This document shows positions 48,421 to 60,951 of a stretch of 64,000 nucleotides of DNA, one piece after another. Numbering within the stretch: position 1 is the first letter of the stretch; the number at the start of each line of letters is the position of its first letter. A program made the position numbers and the translations under genes. Origin of the DNA: Chrysopilus asiliformis (taxonomy: Eukaryota > Arthropoda > Insecta > Diptera > Rhagionidae); contig OZ035962.1 of the NCBI GenBank assembly GCA_964034945.1, forward strand, positions 82,791,942 to 82,855,941, read 5' to 3'. The notes under the pieces were generated by a model that saw nothing but the letters and a program-made list of their open reading frames with translations, was not told the origin of the DNA and searched no databases.

Positions 48421-48662
48421 GCCTGGGCCACAATCATGTATTCCGACGCGTCTCTGTCTTTCGGATTCGACGCAGCTTTTAACTCTTGACTTCGCCATAT
48501 CAGCAGCTTCAAATTTGCTGGAGTGACAGTCAGAATCACGTTTCGATTCATAGTGCCGATTCCGCGAAATTTCAAGCTGCAGATATGGCGAAGTCAAGAG
48601 TTAAAAGCTGCGTCGAAGTCGAAAGAAAGAGACGCGTCGGAATACATGATTGGTGCCCAGGT
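48421..48662. mobile_element. MITE with about 95-bp terminal inverted repeats
   Basis: The left arm starts GCCTGGGCCACAATCATGTA and runs through CCGACGCGTCTCT and TTAACTCTTGACTTCGCC. The right arm is its inverted copy with few mismatches, so almost the whole 242 bp is paired. Flanks are TAA (48418-48420) and TAC (48663-48665), a Harbinger-style target with one difference. The mirrored ORFs (about 48328-48878) that contain MAKSRVKSCVE in both directions come from the symmetry, not from genes. Confidence 0.7.
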
Positions 48663-48665
48663 TAC

Positions 48666-50515
48666 TATTTTTTCGGGTTTTTTTATATGACATTTATTTT
48701 TACCGTCCCGCAAATCTTCGCTCCTAAGAAAAATTTTTCGCGAGTGAATGTGACACTAGCCTTAAATTGTAAACTGAAAATCCGAAAACATTACCACCAC
48801 AAAGTTGTCGGTGTAAAATCCTTTAGAAAAGAAAAGTTTCGAACTTTTCTCTTCCACATCTTCACTCTCCCCGTCTGAATCCCAATTATATCACGTAAGA
48901 AGACGCTTATCCCTTCATAACGTCGAACTTTGGTGAAAATTACTCGACGGAAAAACTTTTCAAATCAGAACCAATAAAGAACCGCAATACGACAATAGGA
49001 TGGGATCAACTATTCCTATATACTTGTATATGTTTACGGAAGTGTAATTTGTGTTCTTTTGTTGATTGTTTGATGATTTCACCACAAGAAATGAACAACT
49101 TTTCGTCGGTGATAGTTTTTCCCGAAATGTTTTGTTATCACATCATTGGCAAATGTTTCCACTAGAAAGCAATTAAGCATACAAAAAGACCATAGCAAAC
49201 AGAACGCTAAATGCACACAGAAAATCAGTAGCAAAGGGAAAATACTATCTCTACATGAAAATGAAAGCAATTTCTGTTTTCCATGATGGCATTGAGTTTT
49301 CATCCATTAACCCCTTTTATTGTCGAACAACGTGCATACAGAATAAAAAGCACTCGATTTGAATCACTTCAATATATGGGGCGATAATTGAAATCTTCAT
49401 TCAAGAGGTTCAGAATGGTGCGGGCGTCGGGGAATGCGGGGGAAAGGCTTCAATGCCGATCAGTTGATCCCATCGCAGTCCCAGTATTCACATTTTTTTC
49501 GATTTCCCATCAGCAGTCACACAATGAGTTTTCAATAACAACGAATCCTGTGATACATTTTCCATTAACGCGGAGGGTTCTCTCCATTGTGATGCCATTG
49601 GAAGGATGAACAGCGGAGAGGAACGTGAGTTAGGGGTGGTTTGTTGCGTAGGGATATTCTACATTTTCCAAATGGTGATACAAACAAACATAAAGCACAG
49701 AGAAAAAAATTGAAAAAGTGAATGCTTGCCAGAAACTTGGAGGACAGATCTGGATTTACGAGTAGAAAAAATAAAGTTTTCATGTGAAACTGGATATTGC
49801 TGCAGTGAACATTTCTCTCGGAGAAGTTTTTGATAATAATTTGTTTGGAGGACGAGATTATGGAGCATTGCTCAGTAGTAGAACTATGGAACGGATCTAG
49901 AGCATGTATCACTTTGTTATTTGGATTGTTTCCCATTGTCTGCGTTGTGTCCCATGCTGTTTGTCATTGGATATTCAACAGAAGTGTCAAACTTCTGGTT
50001 TTCACACTTCGACCCCATACGACCGAATTTTATCGATTTTATGTCTATCAAACATGCTCACACAATTTACAAATAACATTTTATCACTCCACTTTGTTAC
50101 CCCGAAGTTCCTCTTTTTCTACTCAATCGCATAGTATTTATATATGTTGAAGCATACATTGCTTCGTCCGTTGAATTAGATTCCAAGTATTAAACTAAAA
50201 CTCGTCATGAATCAACAGTCGAACCCACTTAGTTCTATCATCTGTAAGAATTTTTTGCTATTGGGTTCGTTGAGAATGTACTTTTACAGAGAGAGGTGGA
50301 TAAGTTTCATTTACTACCCTGTTAAATTATGTAAGTTTTCGATGCGATCAATGTTTTTTCAAAGACGGGAGTCGGAGTTGCTGGCTTTTCCCGCATTCGC
50401 TCTCACACCACAACTTACCAAAAAAAAAGCAATTAAAGAAGAAAATATTGTAATTAAAGATGAATGTTTTTATTTAAAAAAGATAATAGGTATGTATTGT
50501 AGTTTGCACTAATCC
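48666..50515. other. Gene-free stretch
   Basis: ORFs such as 49830-50150 and 50207-50512 lack motifs, splice support and codon bias. Confidence 0.45.
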
Positions 50516-50582
50516 CGAGTCTCCACTGACGCGGTTTTGACTTACGCGGAACCAATTAACCGCGTAACTCGAGGGATACCTG
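50516..50582. mobile_element. Isolated pogo/Tigger-like element end
   Basis: Read on the minus strand it begins CAGGTATCCCTCGAGTTACG after TA (50583-50584) and continues CGGTTAATTGG and GTCAGTGGAGACTCG. This closely resembles pogo/Tigger termini. No matching opposite end was found upstream, so it is a fragment. Confidence 0.5.
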
Positions 50583-50742
50583 TACTCACAAGATGCTCAT
50601 GAGCAAAACAATTTACTTATCTCAAACCACTCATGAGAAATTCAATTGCTCACAGTCAAATCAAATGCTCATATTCAGTTTTTTTTTCAGTGGGTTCTAT
50701 TTCGGTTTCTCAGAAAGACTGAGAGTCAGCCGCTCTACCTAA

Positions 50743-51122
50743 AGGTGCCGCTCCACATGAGAGTCCGGCGAGAATCTCTCGATAGCAGCTACTCGCAAAT
50801 GGACACGTCTCTGAGAGTCGCTCGCAGAAACTCGGAAAAACTCGATAGCTAGTTTCTGCGAGCTGTCAAAAGTGATTCTACTCTCTAGTCGACAGGCCTC
50901 CACTGAACTCTCGGGGAGTTGCTCGCCAGATACGAACGGCGTTTGAATTTCGCTATTAGCTCTCGAGAACTCGCCAAAGGAAGATGTAAAAAAAATCAAG
51001 ATATTGGTCTTGAAAAGAGGAAAATCGCCGAAATTAACTCTCAAATGGACAACCTCCTGCGAGTAACTCTCGAGAGTTTTTGAGAGTTACTCGCGTATTT
51101 ACTCTCATGTGGAGCGGCACCT
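50743..51122. mobile_element. Harbinger-type MITE (family K), complete copy
   Basis: The ends AGGTGCCGCTCCACATGAGA...GT are inverted copies, with TAA on both sides (50740-50742, 51123-51125). The interior is dominated by CTCTCGAGAG, GAGAGTTACTCGC and GAACTCTCGG words, giving strong secondary structure. The ORF on the minus strand through it is a repeat translation. A second copy in the opposite orientation is cut by the window end at 63746. Confidence 0.85.
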
Positions 51123-51125
51123 TAA

Positions 51126-52490
51126 CATGCCATCGACGTACTTGTGAAGTCGCTTTTCACAGTTAAGTTCCACTAAATTTTTCTGAACAACAAAAATTAT
51201 ATAAATACTGTGTTGCAGATTTAAAAGAATAGCGCCATTCACTCCCTTATTCATTTGCCGTTTCATTTTTTGAGTTTCACTGTATTTAACCGAAAATAGG
51301 GTTTTTTTTTCAATATCACACATTCACAGCCCCCGTCCTGTTGTTGTTCTTCATATCACAGCACACCAAATAACTATTGAAGTTGACGCTATTCTTCCCA
51401 TTATTTGCGTTGATCTATTGTACGGCCGTCACTGTACGTGAAAACCTGTCACTATAAAAACCATCGTTGGTTTGGGAAGAGAATCAGCTAAATTGAATTT
51501 TGGGCACGGCCTTTGTCACTAATTGTATTGAATTCAATTCCAGATACGAACGAAATCTCACACAAACTCAAGGACCACAAGTAAGGGCTGAGGGTTGTAA
51601 GTTGAGTAGCAAAATAATATTTTACCCGGATATACACGACGAACAGATATCAAACCTTTATATTCGTAAATGAAATTCGTATGTTATGTTGGAAGCTAAA
51701 TTCTAGTGAATTTTAGTTCCAAAGATTTTAATTGAAAGCTACAACGAGTATGTTATTCGCTTAAGAAATTATTAATTGAATTTCCAGACCCGGATTTATA
51801 TTGCAAAAGCCATAAAAGACCCATCCACACCCTGTTCTTATTCAAACTTTGTTCAATATTCATTGAATAGTTGATGATTGAGAATATTGATTCTATTCTG
51901 GCTGGTACTGTTGGTCTTCACGAAATTATGCAGACACAGAATTCAATCTCATTTAGAAGCTATCCGATTGGGTGTTGAATTAATAGAAAACATAAACCCC
52001 ACAAAAGTCTGACAATGGAATTATGTCGAAATTATGCAAATGTACTTTCATAGACGATGAATTCAGAAAATGAGTGAAATTTCTCAATAAAATGGGATAA
52101 GAGTGTTGCGCCCACTATCATGTCTTTTTTATTATTGAACATCACATTTTTAGATGTTTTCTAAATACACTATAATATAGTATAGTGTGAAATTAGAATT
52201 TTACATGGTTGTCTACCCCTGATTTGAGAAAACATAAAGGGGGGAGGGGAGGGTAAATAATAAGACGTGGACATTGGCTCCCATTCAAAGTAACTTTGAA
52301 GATAAAGGAAGGTGGCGAGGTGGCGAAAGCGAAAACAAGCATGCTGTATTTTATGGACCGCCCCATAGAGATTTTAAGAAATGTTTCTTAAAAGCAAGTA
52401 TTTTTGTGAGTTTGATAAGAAAACTTTAATTCATTTAAAGTTTCACCGCAAACTTTATAATTTTTTGGAGACACAAAAATGTATTAAAAT
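51126..52490. other. Gene-free stretch
   Basis: No coding or repeat structure could be read with confidence. Confidence 0.4.
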
Positions 52491-52494
52491 TTGA

Positions 52495-52850
52495 TTATCT
52501 AATAGTGGAAATCTGGACTGTTTCGTATCTCTGACAGTTCTTGAGATATTTAAAAAAAAATTAATATTGCAAAGGGAAGTCATGTGCTGCTCACATCAGA
52601 TATTTTTTAATTCTAATTAGTAGGTTAAGGCGACTTTGTTGTTGTAATCTACCTAGGATCCGCTTTTCTTATACGAGCATTATATTCATGAAAAACTTCG
52701 ACCTCTTAATTTTGCCTAAAAAACATTTTCCGAGCACTCCCGAGTCATATTCCAAAAATGTCTGTCAGTCTGTTGGTCAATCTGTACAAGATTTCTCAAA
52801 AACTACTAAGGCTGGAGCATGAAATTTTACACAAATTTATGACGTATTTT
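52495..52850 (+). repeat. Dispersed repeat family B, two fragments
   Basis: A 3' tail fragment (52495-52610, with TTGAGATATTT and GTCATGTGCTGCTCACATCA) precedes a 5' start fragment (52661-52850, CTTTTCTTATACGAGCATTA, TTCGACCTCTTAATTTTGCC, TTTCTCAAAAACTACTAAGG). The order tail-then-head suggests adjacent insertions or rearrangement. Confidence 0.6.
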
Positions 52851-53496
52851 CATAAAATCTATTAAATCTACTCATAGAATTTATGAAAAAATTTCATTGA
52901 TCAATTGTTAAAAATCATAAAACTTGGTTTTAATTCTTTCCAATAATTTCGATTTCTGTTGGTATCTTTTTAGTATTAACCAACCACATGTTCCAAGCGC
53001 TAAAACTTCCATTACTTCTAGTATACCTAATCTAAAGTATACATACTAACCATGAAATATTATTAGTTGTGCGAATTATATCACGAAGGAAATTTTTTTC
53101 ACTAATTTTATGAAATTTTCCATAAAAACAATGTTTATTCTTACATAAAGCCTATGAAAAGTGGTCTTTGAATTTAAGAATTTTTTAATGGAGAAAAAAG
53201 TTTATAGGATTTATTATAAGAATTATGAAATACTTTTTCTTAAAATGAATGAAATTTTTCATAAACCAAATGATTTTTCTTGTGTTTTATGTAGTTTTTC
53301 CTAGTTTTAATGAAAAAGAGCATATCTTAAGAATAATGAAGTATTTTTATAGATCTGATGAACGAAATTTTTCTGAGTGAAGTTTTCGCAACCCAGTTAA
53401 TTTTATTTCGCTCATGAGAGGTTATCTCAAAAGAAATATTTCACAAATTAATCCGGAGGAAGATCAAAAGTTTTTAAAATTACACCGAAAATTTAT
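52851..53496. other. AT-rich stretch with repeated TTTATGAAA words
   Basis: Many variants of TTTTCATAAAAT and ATGAAATTTTTCATAAA occur in both orientations up to about 53378, suggesting a decayed inverted-repeat element. Its boundaries cannot be fixed. Confidence 0.4.
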
Positions 53497-53605
53497 GTAC
53501 AACCCCAAGGTACAAACCCTAGTTTTGTTTTGTTTAGGTACAACCCCTAGTTTTTTTTAAGTACAACCCCTAGTTTTGTTTAGGTACAACCCCTAGTTTT
53601 GGGGT
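53497..53605 (+). repeat. Tandem array of GTACAACCCCTAGTTTT units
   Basis: About four imperfect units of 22-30 bp are seen, each containing GTACAAcCCCTAGTTTTGTTTA. They vary in T-run length. Confidence 0.8.
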
Positions 53606-56298
53606 TTTCGATTTTTTTCTTCTGTAAAATCTGAAACCAATAAAGTGCCATGGGTACTGCTTTGGTAAAGCACGAGTTTTGACATCCTCAACTCTAGAGA
53701 GTTTTCATATTTACGAAATATACTAACACCGACCTGAATATTTAAAAACATGGCTATTACCTAAAAAACATGGGCTATTTATTGAATTTCCAAACTTTTA
53801 GGCAGAAGACGATGCAACGTCTTGCATTTTTGTTAATGAATTTCGTCCAAAATCGCCATCACCCTATTAGGAATTTTCTATACTCCCAAGTTTCTTGAAA
53901 TTGTTGCAAAATCCGCCAATGGCAACATCTTGAAAAAAATTATGGCAATCTCTTTACAGGCTAATGATGCATATCAGATTGTGCCCCTGTCCAAACATCG
54001 AGTAATAAGTTGTAAAACCAAAGATTGAAAGTCTACACCGAATCCATTTAATTAATCTACTTTCTGTTCGGATCTCAATTCCAATTTCGGAAATTCTACT
54101 TTTCTGTCCATCTCTTGCAAAGCCTATGCAAAAAAGCTTCAAAGATTTCCTAGACCGCGTCAATCTTGTTTAGTCGCGGTTTAGATTATGGCCAAGCGAA
54201 TCAAACAGAGTTACGCCTCGCCAAATGAACAGTCATCAACTCATCAAATCTGATCGAATGGCATCGAATCGGTCTCAATGAAATCTTGACGGTTTCTTGG
54301 TATTTTTGCCGATTTCCTTCTTTAATGTTTTTCTAATCTGAAGTGCGCCATCAATTTTTTTTTTGATTTCTATAAAGGCCGTGCCGCGTTACACCGGCTT
54401 AATTCGCCTCGCCGTTGATCATCAATTTTATTGGTTGCGCTTTGTTGGCGGCACACTTCAAAAAGACCCATTAAGGGACACTGACTTGAGAGAGAGAGAT
54501 TAAAGATTCGTTGGTCGGTCGGTACCAAACTAACTTCTTAATGTAATTTACGTACCTAACCAAAAACTGATTACACAGAGTCCGGCCCTCTCTCCACCCC
54601 TTCGTCGTTTGGCTTCCAGAAGAAATCTGAGCCGCTAAGTCGCGAAATCAAAATTACCCGATGCCGACAAAGTACACCAGGTGAGTTGAGTACTACTCGT
54701 TCGTATTTATGGCCCAGGTAACTAAAACTTTACTTGTGCAAAAGTTACGTCATTTGGAAATTTGCTCAATTTCGAGCCGACTGACTGACACCTGAGGTCG
54801 GCATACCTACAGTAAAACATAAAAGCATGTAAAAAAATTCACACCGGAAAAAAAATTTGAATTACTCGCTGGCAACAACAATGTTGAATGTTTTGTACTT
54901 TGATTAACTGTCGGTGTTTTTCTAGCGTTCGTTGTGCCGGTTTTCATGGCAGGGGCAAAGGGCGAAGGCCGAATGATCATCAGCAGGTGGTATAATGGGG
55001 CCAGGTATTTTTGCAAAATTTTCAAAGTCATCGTGACTATATACCCCGAGATATGTTTTTCTTGCCTTCATTAAAGGTCCAGCTCCATAACTCCTTTCGC
55101 GATCACTCTTCTGGGGCGATTGCTGAAGGTGTCGGCCTTTCTTTATAGTCTCCCCGAAAAGTCCGCAAAAAATCGTCTCAAAATACAGTGAAAAAAAAAC
55201 TTGCCAACAACAAACCGATTCGATTGAAATGCGTCAAGTACCGCCGACAAATGGCCGAACCGGTAATAAAAAATTCGAAGATTTTTTTTGTCCACATATG
55301 ATCACAGATGTGGATATATGTAGGTTATGTAGGGTAAAAAAAATAACAATCTTAAAAGAAAACAGAAGAATGAAGTGAGCATCAACGAGCACGTCTATAG
55401 CATTCTATTTGCGTTTGGAAATATGAATGATGCAATGGGAATTAAAGGGACCAGAGTTACCAATGCAGCGTATTAAAATTTAGCTGACCTTAACCCTGTT
55501 TAGCCAGGGAGGGCTGCATTGGGTGTTTTACACTAATATCAAAGTCACCTCTTATAAAGTTTCAATTTTTTTTAAACAACAAAAGTATCAGATGGTATTG
55601 AGAGTTGGTAGTCCGAATGGGCAAAACTTGTATCTAGCGCTCCTCCGCCTTTTCAACAAAAAAAAATTACAAAAATGGACTCTTTGTGTCTAAAAACTTT
55701 GAGAGAAGAAATGCTTCGATTTGTGCATGATTATTGCAACAAAATTTGCGCCGCAGGGAAGTTTTTCAAAAAGCAGGAAAAAATTTCTGTGAGGAAAGTT
55801 CGTTACAATCAGAAAAACTTTTAAAAAATATGCACCGCAGAAGAAAATTTTAGCTGTGAATGTGTCATATATAAATTGAAGTCCTTACAATTGCCAGAGA
55901 AGAACTCCATGTTTCGTTCTTTTAACGCCTGAATTTCATCAAGTTCGCACCCGTTTTATTGATGATTTTTGGCGCCCTTTAAAAGCTGGGCAGCGCCTTC
56001 CATCCCACGCGGGGGGTCGAGTTTCCCGACGATTTTTTTTTTTTTCAAGTTCTCGCAAATTTTCTTTTTATCATTTACATAATTTGGTGTTACAGACGGT
56101 TTTCTTGTTTTTTTTCTTTTTTTGGGTTTGCTATAAGATTTTTCCGACAAAAATTTGAGGGCCATATTTAGTGATTTTCTATAGTTTTTTTATGCAATTC
56201 TCTGTCAGCTGTCACAAAACGAAATTTGTCGCCGATCATCCTCCTCTTGCTGGCTGTCAAATTTAGTGATCCGCAAGGATACTAAAAAACCAGGTTAA
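53606..56298. other. Gene-free stretch with one strong donor-like site
   Basis: At 54661-54686 ATGCCGACAAAGTACACCAG is followed directly by GTGAGT (GT at 54681-54682), a consensus donor on the + strand. A short exon is possible, but only seven codons (MPTKYTR) precede the site and nothing supports transcription. Otherwise no gene or clear repeat is seen. Confidence 0.35.
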
Positions 56299-56372
56299 AA
56301 ATCGCAAAGGAATAAAACCATAACTAAAAAATTTTCTAAATCGCAAAGGAATAAAACCATAACTAAAAAATA
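56299..56372 (+). repeat. 39-bp tandem duplication
   Basis: AAATCGCAAAGGAATAAAAC and the following CATAACTAAAAAAT occur twice with a period of 39 bp. Confidence 0.85.
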
Positions 56373-56401
56373 CTACCTACCTACACCCACCTCATTCTTT
56401 A

Positions 56402-56552
56402 CACGGTCAGTTTTTCCCGATTTTCGAGGAAACGGTTCACTGTGTAAAAAAAGTTGAGTGCGGTAAAAAGAGTGTCCTATATTATCCAAAAATCACATAA
56501 GATGAAATAACGAACGTTATTTAATTCGACAAATCGGGAAAAACTAACCGTG
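56402..56552. mobile_element. Short TA-flanked MITE with CACGG ends
   Basis: CACGGTCAGTTTTTCCCGAT and, inverted, CACGGTTAGTTTTTCCCGAT match with one difference over 22 bp. TA flanks both sides (56400-56401 and 56553-56554). An internal partial copy, CACTGTGTAAAAAAAGTTGA, suggests self-duplication. The CACGG start resembles the 26777 element. Confidence 0.7.
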
Positions 56553-56554
56553 TA

Positions 56555-57749
56555 AAAAAAGAGTTGGGTGTACCTTAAAGCAAAATTAATTTTCCAAACA
56601 ATTCTAATGATAAACCTTTCACAAAAATTACTTATTTTGTTGGCAACCCAGCCCACACTACCACACCTTACGACGCCCAATATAGATACGCTGCCTCAGA
56701 GAAAAAACCCCTTCTTCGTCCACCGTCCCCCCACATGTTTACAACTATTCTTCTTCGACTCTCTTATTATATAGGAATATTATTATCTCGATTTCGTCTT
56801 TTTTACTTTCTGAGCGATACTTGGTGGCGGCTCGTTTGCCCTAACGAAGAAGGCGGCATTTCTTAAGTTCAACTCTGTTCGGAACTTGGAACTCTGTGGC
56901 GGCGGCACGACCTCGACGAAGCAACAAACTGTAGGCGCAGAGGAGAATGAAGGGCGTAAAGTGATATCGTCGTCTATATCACTTTAACCCGTTCCGTCCG
57001 TTCGTCTTACAAACTTGGATCTGATTCATTTCGTATCGGCGACTCAAAGTTGAAGAAAACTTCTCTCCATTCCTCAACCTTAGTCAACCTGGCCCGACTC
57101 TGATGTGGCTTAATTTATGGCACAGCGGGACTATGGTTGGCCGCGGTGCCAAGGCGGAAAACAAACATGATCACTTCTTAAAGACATTTGAAAGAATTGG
57201 CATAGGAGTAGGCAGCGGGGGAAAGTGCTGTTAGGTATACTACTTTGATGAGAGTCCCTGTCGGTTATTCTGTGTCGGAACGTTTATGACATTAAAGTCC
57301 AATTCACAATTGTGTTATAATGCAATTAGCGGAGGCATGCGATCTTGTTTCTGCGATTTGTTTTGTATACATAAAATTTCAGCTCAGAGCTATTCACTTC
57401 CATTTGGTCGTCTTAAGTAATATCGTAACCGGCGACGATGAACTTGATTCGGAACGCCGCCAACCAAGTGGCCATAATTTGATATTTGAAACTAGGATGG
57501 GGATCGCATGAATCTTGGATCAGAATCACGCAATTTAGGACAAGGAATTCAATCGACTAGTCTATAGTAGATCTACCTGCCACGTGTGCTGATGTCTCAA
57601 TCCCAGCATGTTACGCTAGTGTCCCTAATTCCGAACAGATTTTTTTTTGTCAATGGCTACTGCAGATTTAGTAATATCAAAATTGTATTGTAATTCAAGA
57701 ACATTAGGACCATCAATTATGCAGGGGTCCAAAAAGTGGTTCTAATCTC
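56555..57749. other. Gene-free stretch
   Basis: At 56820-57130 the DNA is GC-richer (GGCGGC words) without an open coding frame of interest. TAAAGTGATAT and ATATCACTTTA (56958-56987) form a perfect 11-bp hairpin. Confidence 0.45.
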
Positions 57750-59561
57750 ATTTGTGGGCATTGTCGGAATTAGGCCCATTTGCCTGAGCCATTAACAAAT
57801 TATGATGGGGCTTCAACGAACACATCTTAAACTACGTTTTGCCAGATTTTTTTTTCTTTTTAAATCCCCACCCCCCTCTCGTCTTCTGTTTAAATCCCCA
57901 CCCCCCTCTCGTCTTCTTTTTAAATCCCCTTCCCCTTCTCACCTTCTTTTAAAGCCCCTCTCCCCACTCACCTTCTTTTAAAGCCCCTCTCCCGTCTCAG
58001 TTTTTTTTGTATCAAATTTTCTACCGTTATCTCCATTCCCTCTCGCGAGATGCGTGAAATATTTTATAGAAAGTTCTATTTTCTGAAAAGATAATTCTTC
58101 AGAATAGGATATTCTTTAAATGGCCATCTTGTCTGTTTTTGATAAAACTTGGAATTTCCTAGGAAGACATTTGCTGGTCTATCTCGTGAAAATTCGACAA
58201 ATCTCTCTCGAGTTATTGAAAAGATTTTAACCCTCTACGTCCAAAAATCAACATAATTCCACCACACTATATTTTGCGTTCGCTGTTTTCTCCCGCCCCC
58301 TCCAATTTTTTGTAAAAAACAAAACTTTGTTTTTTTTTGGTGGCATTCTGAGAAAGTTTGGGCTGCTAAGGGAGTTGCTCTTAAATGAATCCAGCGGTCA
58401 TTTCCTTATATTCAAAAATGTCTCCTCTGGAATGTTTTCCTTTTCCGCTCAGTGAGCATTGTTTTAAACTCTGGGAAGTGATGATATCAAATTCTGAAGC
58501 CGTACAACTATTTCCCGTAAACAATATTAATATCATTTTTATATTTATCGTTGTTTTGCTGTTGTCTTACATGAAGCCCCATCTCAAGAATAAGATTCTT
58601 GCGCAACATTTCATAAAAGCATAGGAGAAAACTAACGGAGAATATTGGAAATATTGGAAATTTGTGGGCATTGTCGGAATTAGGCCCATTTGCCTGAGCC
58701 ATTAACAAATTATGATGGGGCTTCAACGAACACATCTTAAACTACGTTTTGCCAGATTTTTTTTTCTTTTTAAATCCCCACCCCCCTCTCGTCTTCTGTT
58801 TAAATCCCCACCCCCCTCTCGTCTTCTTTTTAAATCCCCTTCCCCTTCTCACCTTCTTTTAAAGCCCCTCTCCCCACTCACCTTCTTTTAAAGCCCCTCT
58901 CCCGTCTCAGTTTTTTTTGTATCAAATTTTCTACCGTTATCTCCATTCCCTCTCGCGAGATGCGTGAAATATTTTATAGAAAGTTCTATTTTCTGAAAAG
59001 ATAATTCTTCAGAATAGGATATTCTTTAAATGGCCATCTTGTCTGTTTTTGATAAAACTTGGAATTTCCTAGGAAGACATTTGCTGGTCTATCTCGTGAA
59101 AATTCGACAAATCTCTCTCGAGTTATTGAAAAGATTTTAACCCTCTACGTCCAAAAATCAACATAATTCCACCACACTATATTTTGCGTTCGCTGTTTTC
59201 TCCCGCCCCCTCCAATTTTTTGTAAAAAACAAAACTTTGTTTTTTTTTGGTGGCATTCTGAGAAAGTTTGGGCTGCTAAGGGAGTTGCTCTTAAATGAAT
59301 CCAGCGGTCATTTCCTTATATTCAAAAATGTCTCCTCTGGAATGTTTTCCTTTTCCGCTCAGTGAGCATTGTTTTAAACTCTGGGAAGTGATGATATCAA
59401 ATTCTGAAGCCGTACAACTATTTCCCGTAAACAATATTAATATCATTTTTATATTTATCGTTGTTTTGCTGTTGTCTTACATGAAGCCCCATCTCAAGAA
59501 TAAGATTCTTGCGCAACATTTCATAAAAGCATAGGAGAAAACTAACGGAGAATATTGGAAA
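57750..59561 (+). repeat. Perfect tandem duplication of 902 bp
   Basis: 57750-58651 and 58660-59561 are identical on line-by-line comparison with a 910-bp offset, separated by 8 bp (TATTGGAA) that itself repeats the end of the unit. Each copy includes a 79-codon ORF (58385-58624, 59295-59534) with one hydrophobic stretch (INIIFIFIVVLLLSYM). It is duplicated only because it lies in the unit, and there is no other sign that it is a gene. Confidence 0.9.
57861..58010 (+). repeat. Five-unit array of 29-30 bp, C/T-rich
   Basis: The units start TAAATCCCCACCCCCCTCTC or AAAGCCCCTCTCCCC and end CTTCTTTT. The whole array is repeated at 58771-58920 by the larger duplication. Confidence 0.85.
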
Positions 59562-60421
59562 CCTCGACTTGATCTTGATAGTATTCTCAAATAGCATCGT
59601 CTCGACCATCATCTCAGTCCTAAATCAAAACGTTAAATTAAACCTAAAATGACCCATAGATCCAGCCAGGCCCAATCATCAGCCTCATCATCATATAGCC
59701 GTGTGATGATCGCGCGGGCTTGTCGGTTTTATGTTTTCTTCCTCGTTAGCTGGATTTTTGTTATTAATGACTTGCCTGATGGCTCACGATGTTTTATTCT
59801 GTTTGCATTTTACGACCATATTAAAAAATCTACTTGGTTGCGGCTTCATTTGAGCCTGGGAAAAATCACGGCCGCTACATAAGCAAGCATAATGAGACTA
59901 ACTTTGCTCATATCGTTCGTCATATAATCATCCCCCCTTTGGTACCTTTGAAGATTTAAATCTTTGACGGGTCAAAAACGGAAAACGGTGCTTTATGCAC
60001 GGTGGCTAATGTTTTTACTGCGGAAAAAGTCGGATAATTTGTAACGCCCAGTTAGAGAGGTTGGGCAATTCACGTTAGTGAAACTTGTAATCATGTAAAA
60101 TGAAAAAAACAAAAAAAAAATTCATACTACAAAAGTTGATTGCTAACAAAGATATACCAATCCTATCAAGGAGCTAAATTCCGCTTCATCGGCAGTAAAT
60201 TGTATAGATGAATCGGAATTAATTCGTAATTACATCAATTGCTCTAACAAGGTGCCTTGTTTAGTTAGAAATCTGAAGATTTTTAACATTCCAAGGCAGC
60301 GAAATTGAATTGATTAGTTGGTAACTTTTTATCAAAGATTTTCATAGTTTCAATCAACCATTCCTAAATAAAATTCTGGAAGTTTATGAAAAACTATGGA
60401 TTTGGTAGTAAAAACACATGT
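59562..60421. other. Gene-free stretch
   Basis: The ORF at 59649-59882 has one hydrophobic segment but no signal of a real gene. Confidence 0.4.
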
Positions 60422-60425
60422 TTAA

Positions 60426-60947
60426 CCCATTAACGCTCGCCGTACTCAAACGAGTACACCGGATATATCTGTGGTACTAATTGTAAGTTAAAGTAGCTTA
60501 AGTCGATTTTCAGGCAATTCATAAACAGATCACTTTGGCTTCGCCTGAAAATCGACTTAAGCTTGTTACCAGATTTGTGCACAAAACTTTTTCCTAGAAT
60601 TTTCTTTTAATTTTGTTTTTTTTTTTAATAAGAATAAATTGGTTTTTGTGTTAAAAATATTCAGTGGTTTTCTCATGGGCAGGGTTAAGCTATTTTACAC
60701 TTTAAATCCAAAGTGGCACACATTGCAAAATTTAGGCACCCATAAATTTTAATAATTTTTATAACTTTTGTACCCAGTTTCTGGATTACTTTTCCTCTGG
60801 GCTCTGCGCATTTTTTTATGCCGAAATTCAGGTTATGTCAAATTGACAATGTTTCTTTGGAGCAGTATTTCCGCCACTAAACCCCATTCTAATAGTGAAA
60901 ATCTGGTCAAAATTGCTTCAATGGTGAAGGAGATAGCAGATGAAGGG
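60426..60947. mobile_element. Possible piggyBac-type non-autonomous element
   Basis: TTAA|CCCATTAACGCTCG on the left (TTAA 60422-60425) and GATGAAGGG|TTAA on the right (TTAA 60948-60951) fit the TTAA-CCC...GGG-TTAA layout of piggyBac elements. Only the outermost bases match between the ends, so chance remains possible. A perfect 21-bp hairpin lies inside (60495-60563). Confidence 0.4.
60495..60563. repeat. Perfect 21-bp inverted repeat
   Basis: AGCTTAAGTCGATTTTCAGG plus C (60495-60515) is exactly inverted at 60543-60563 across a 27-bp loop. Confidence 0.85.
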
Positions 60948-60951
60948 TTAA

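Noticed and set aside
48328..48878. Overlapping ORFs on both strands containing the same MAKSRVKSCVE peptide
   Set aside because: Explained by the self-complementary arms of the 48421-48662 element.
54661..54686. ATG followed by a consensus GTGAGT donor
   Set aside because: Only seven codons precede the donor and nothing upstream supports a first exon; kept only as a note.
58385..59534. Two identical 79-codon ORFs with a hydrophobic segment
   Set aside because: They are identical only because the 902-bp unit is duplicated. There is no splice, codon or homology support.
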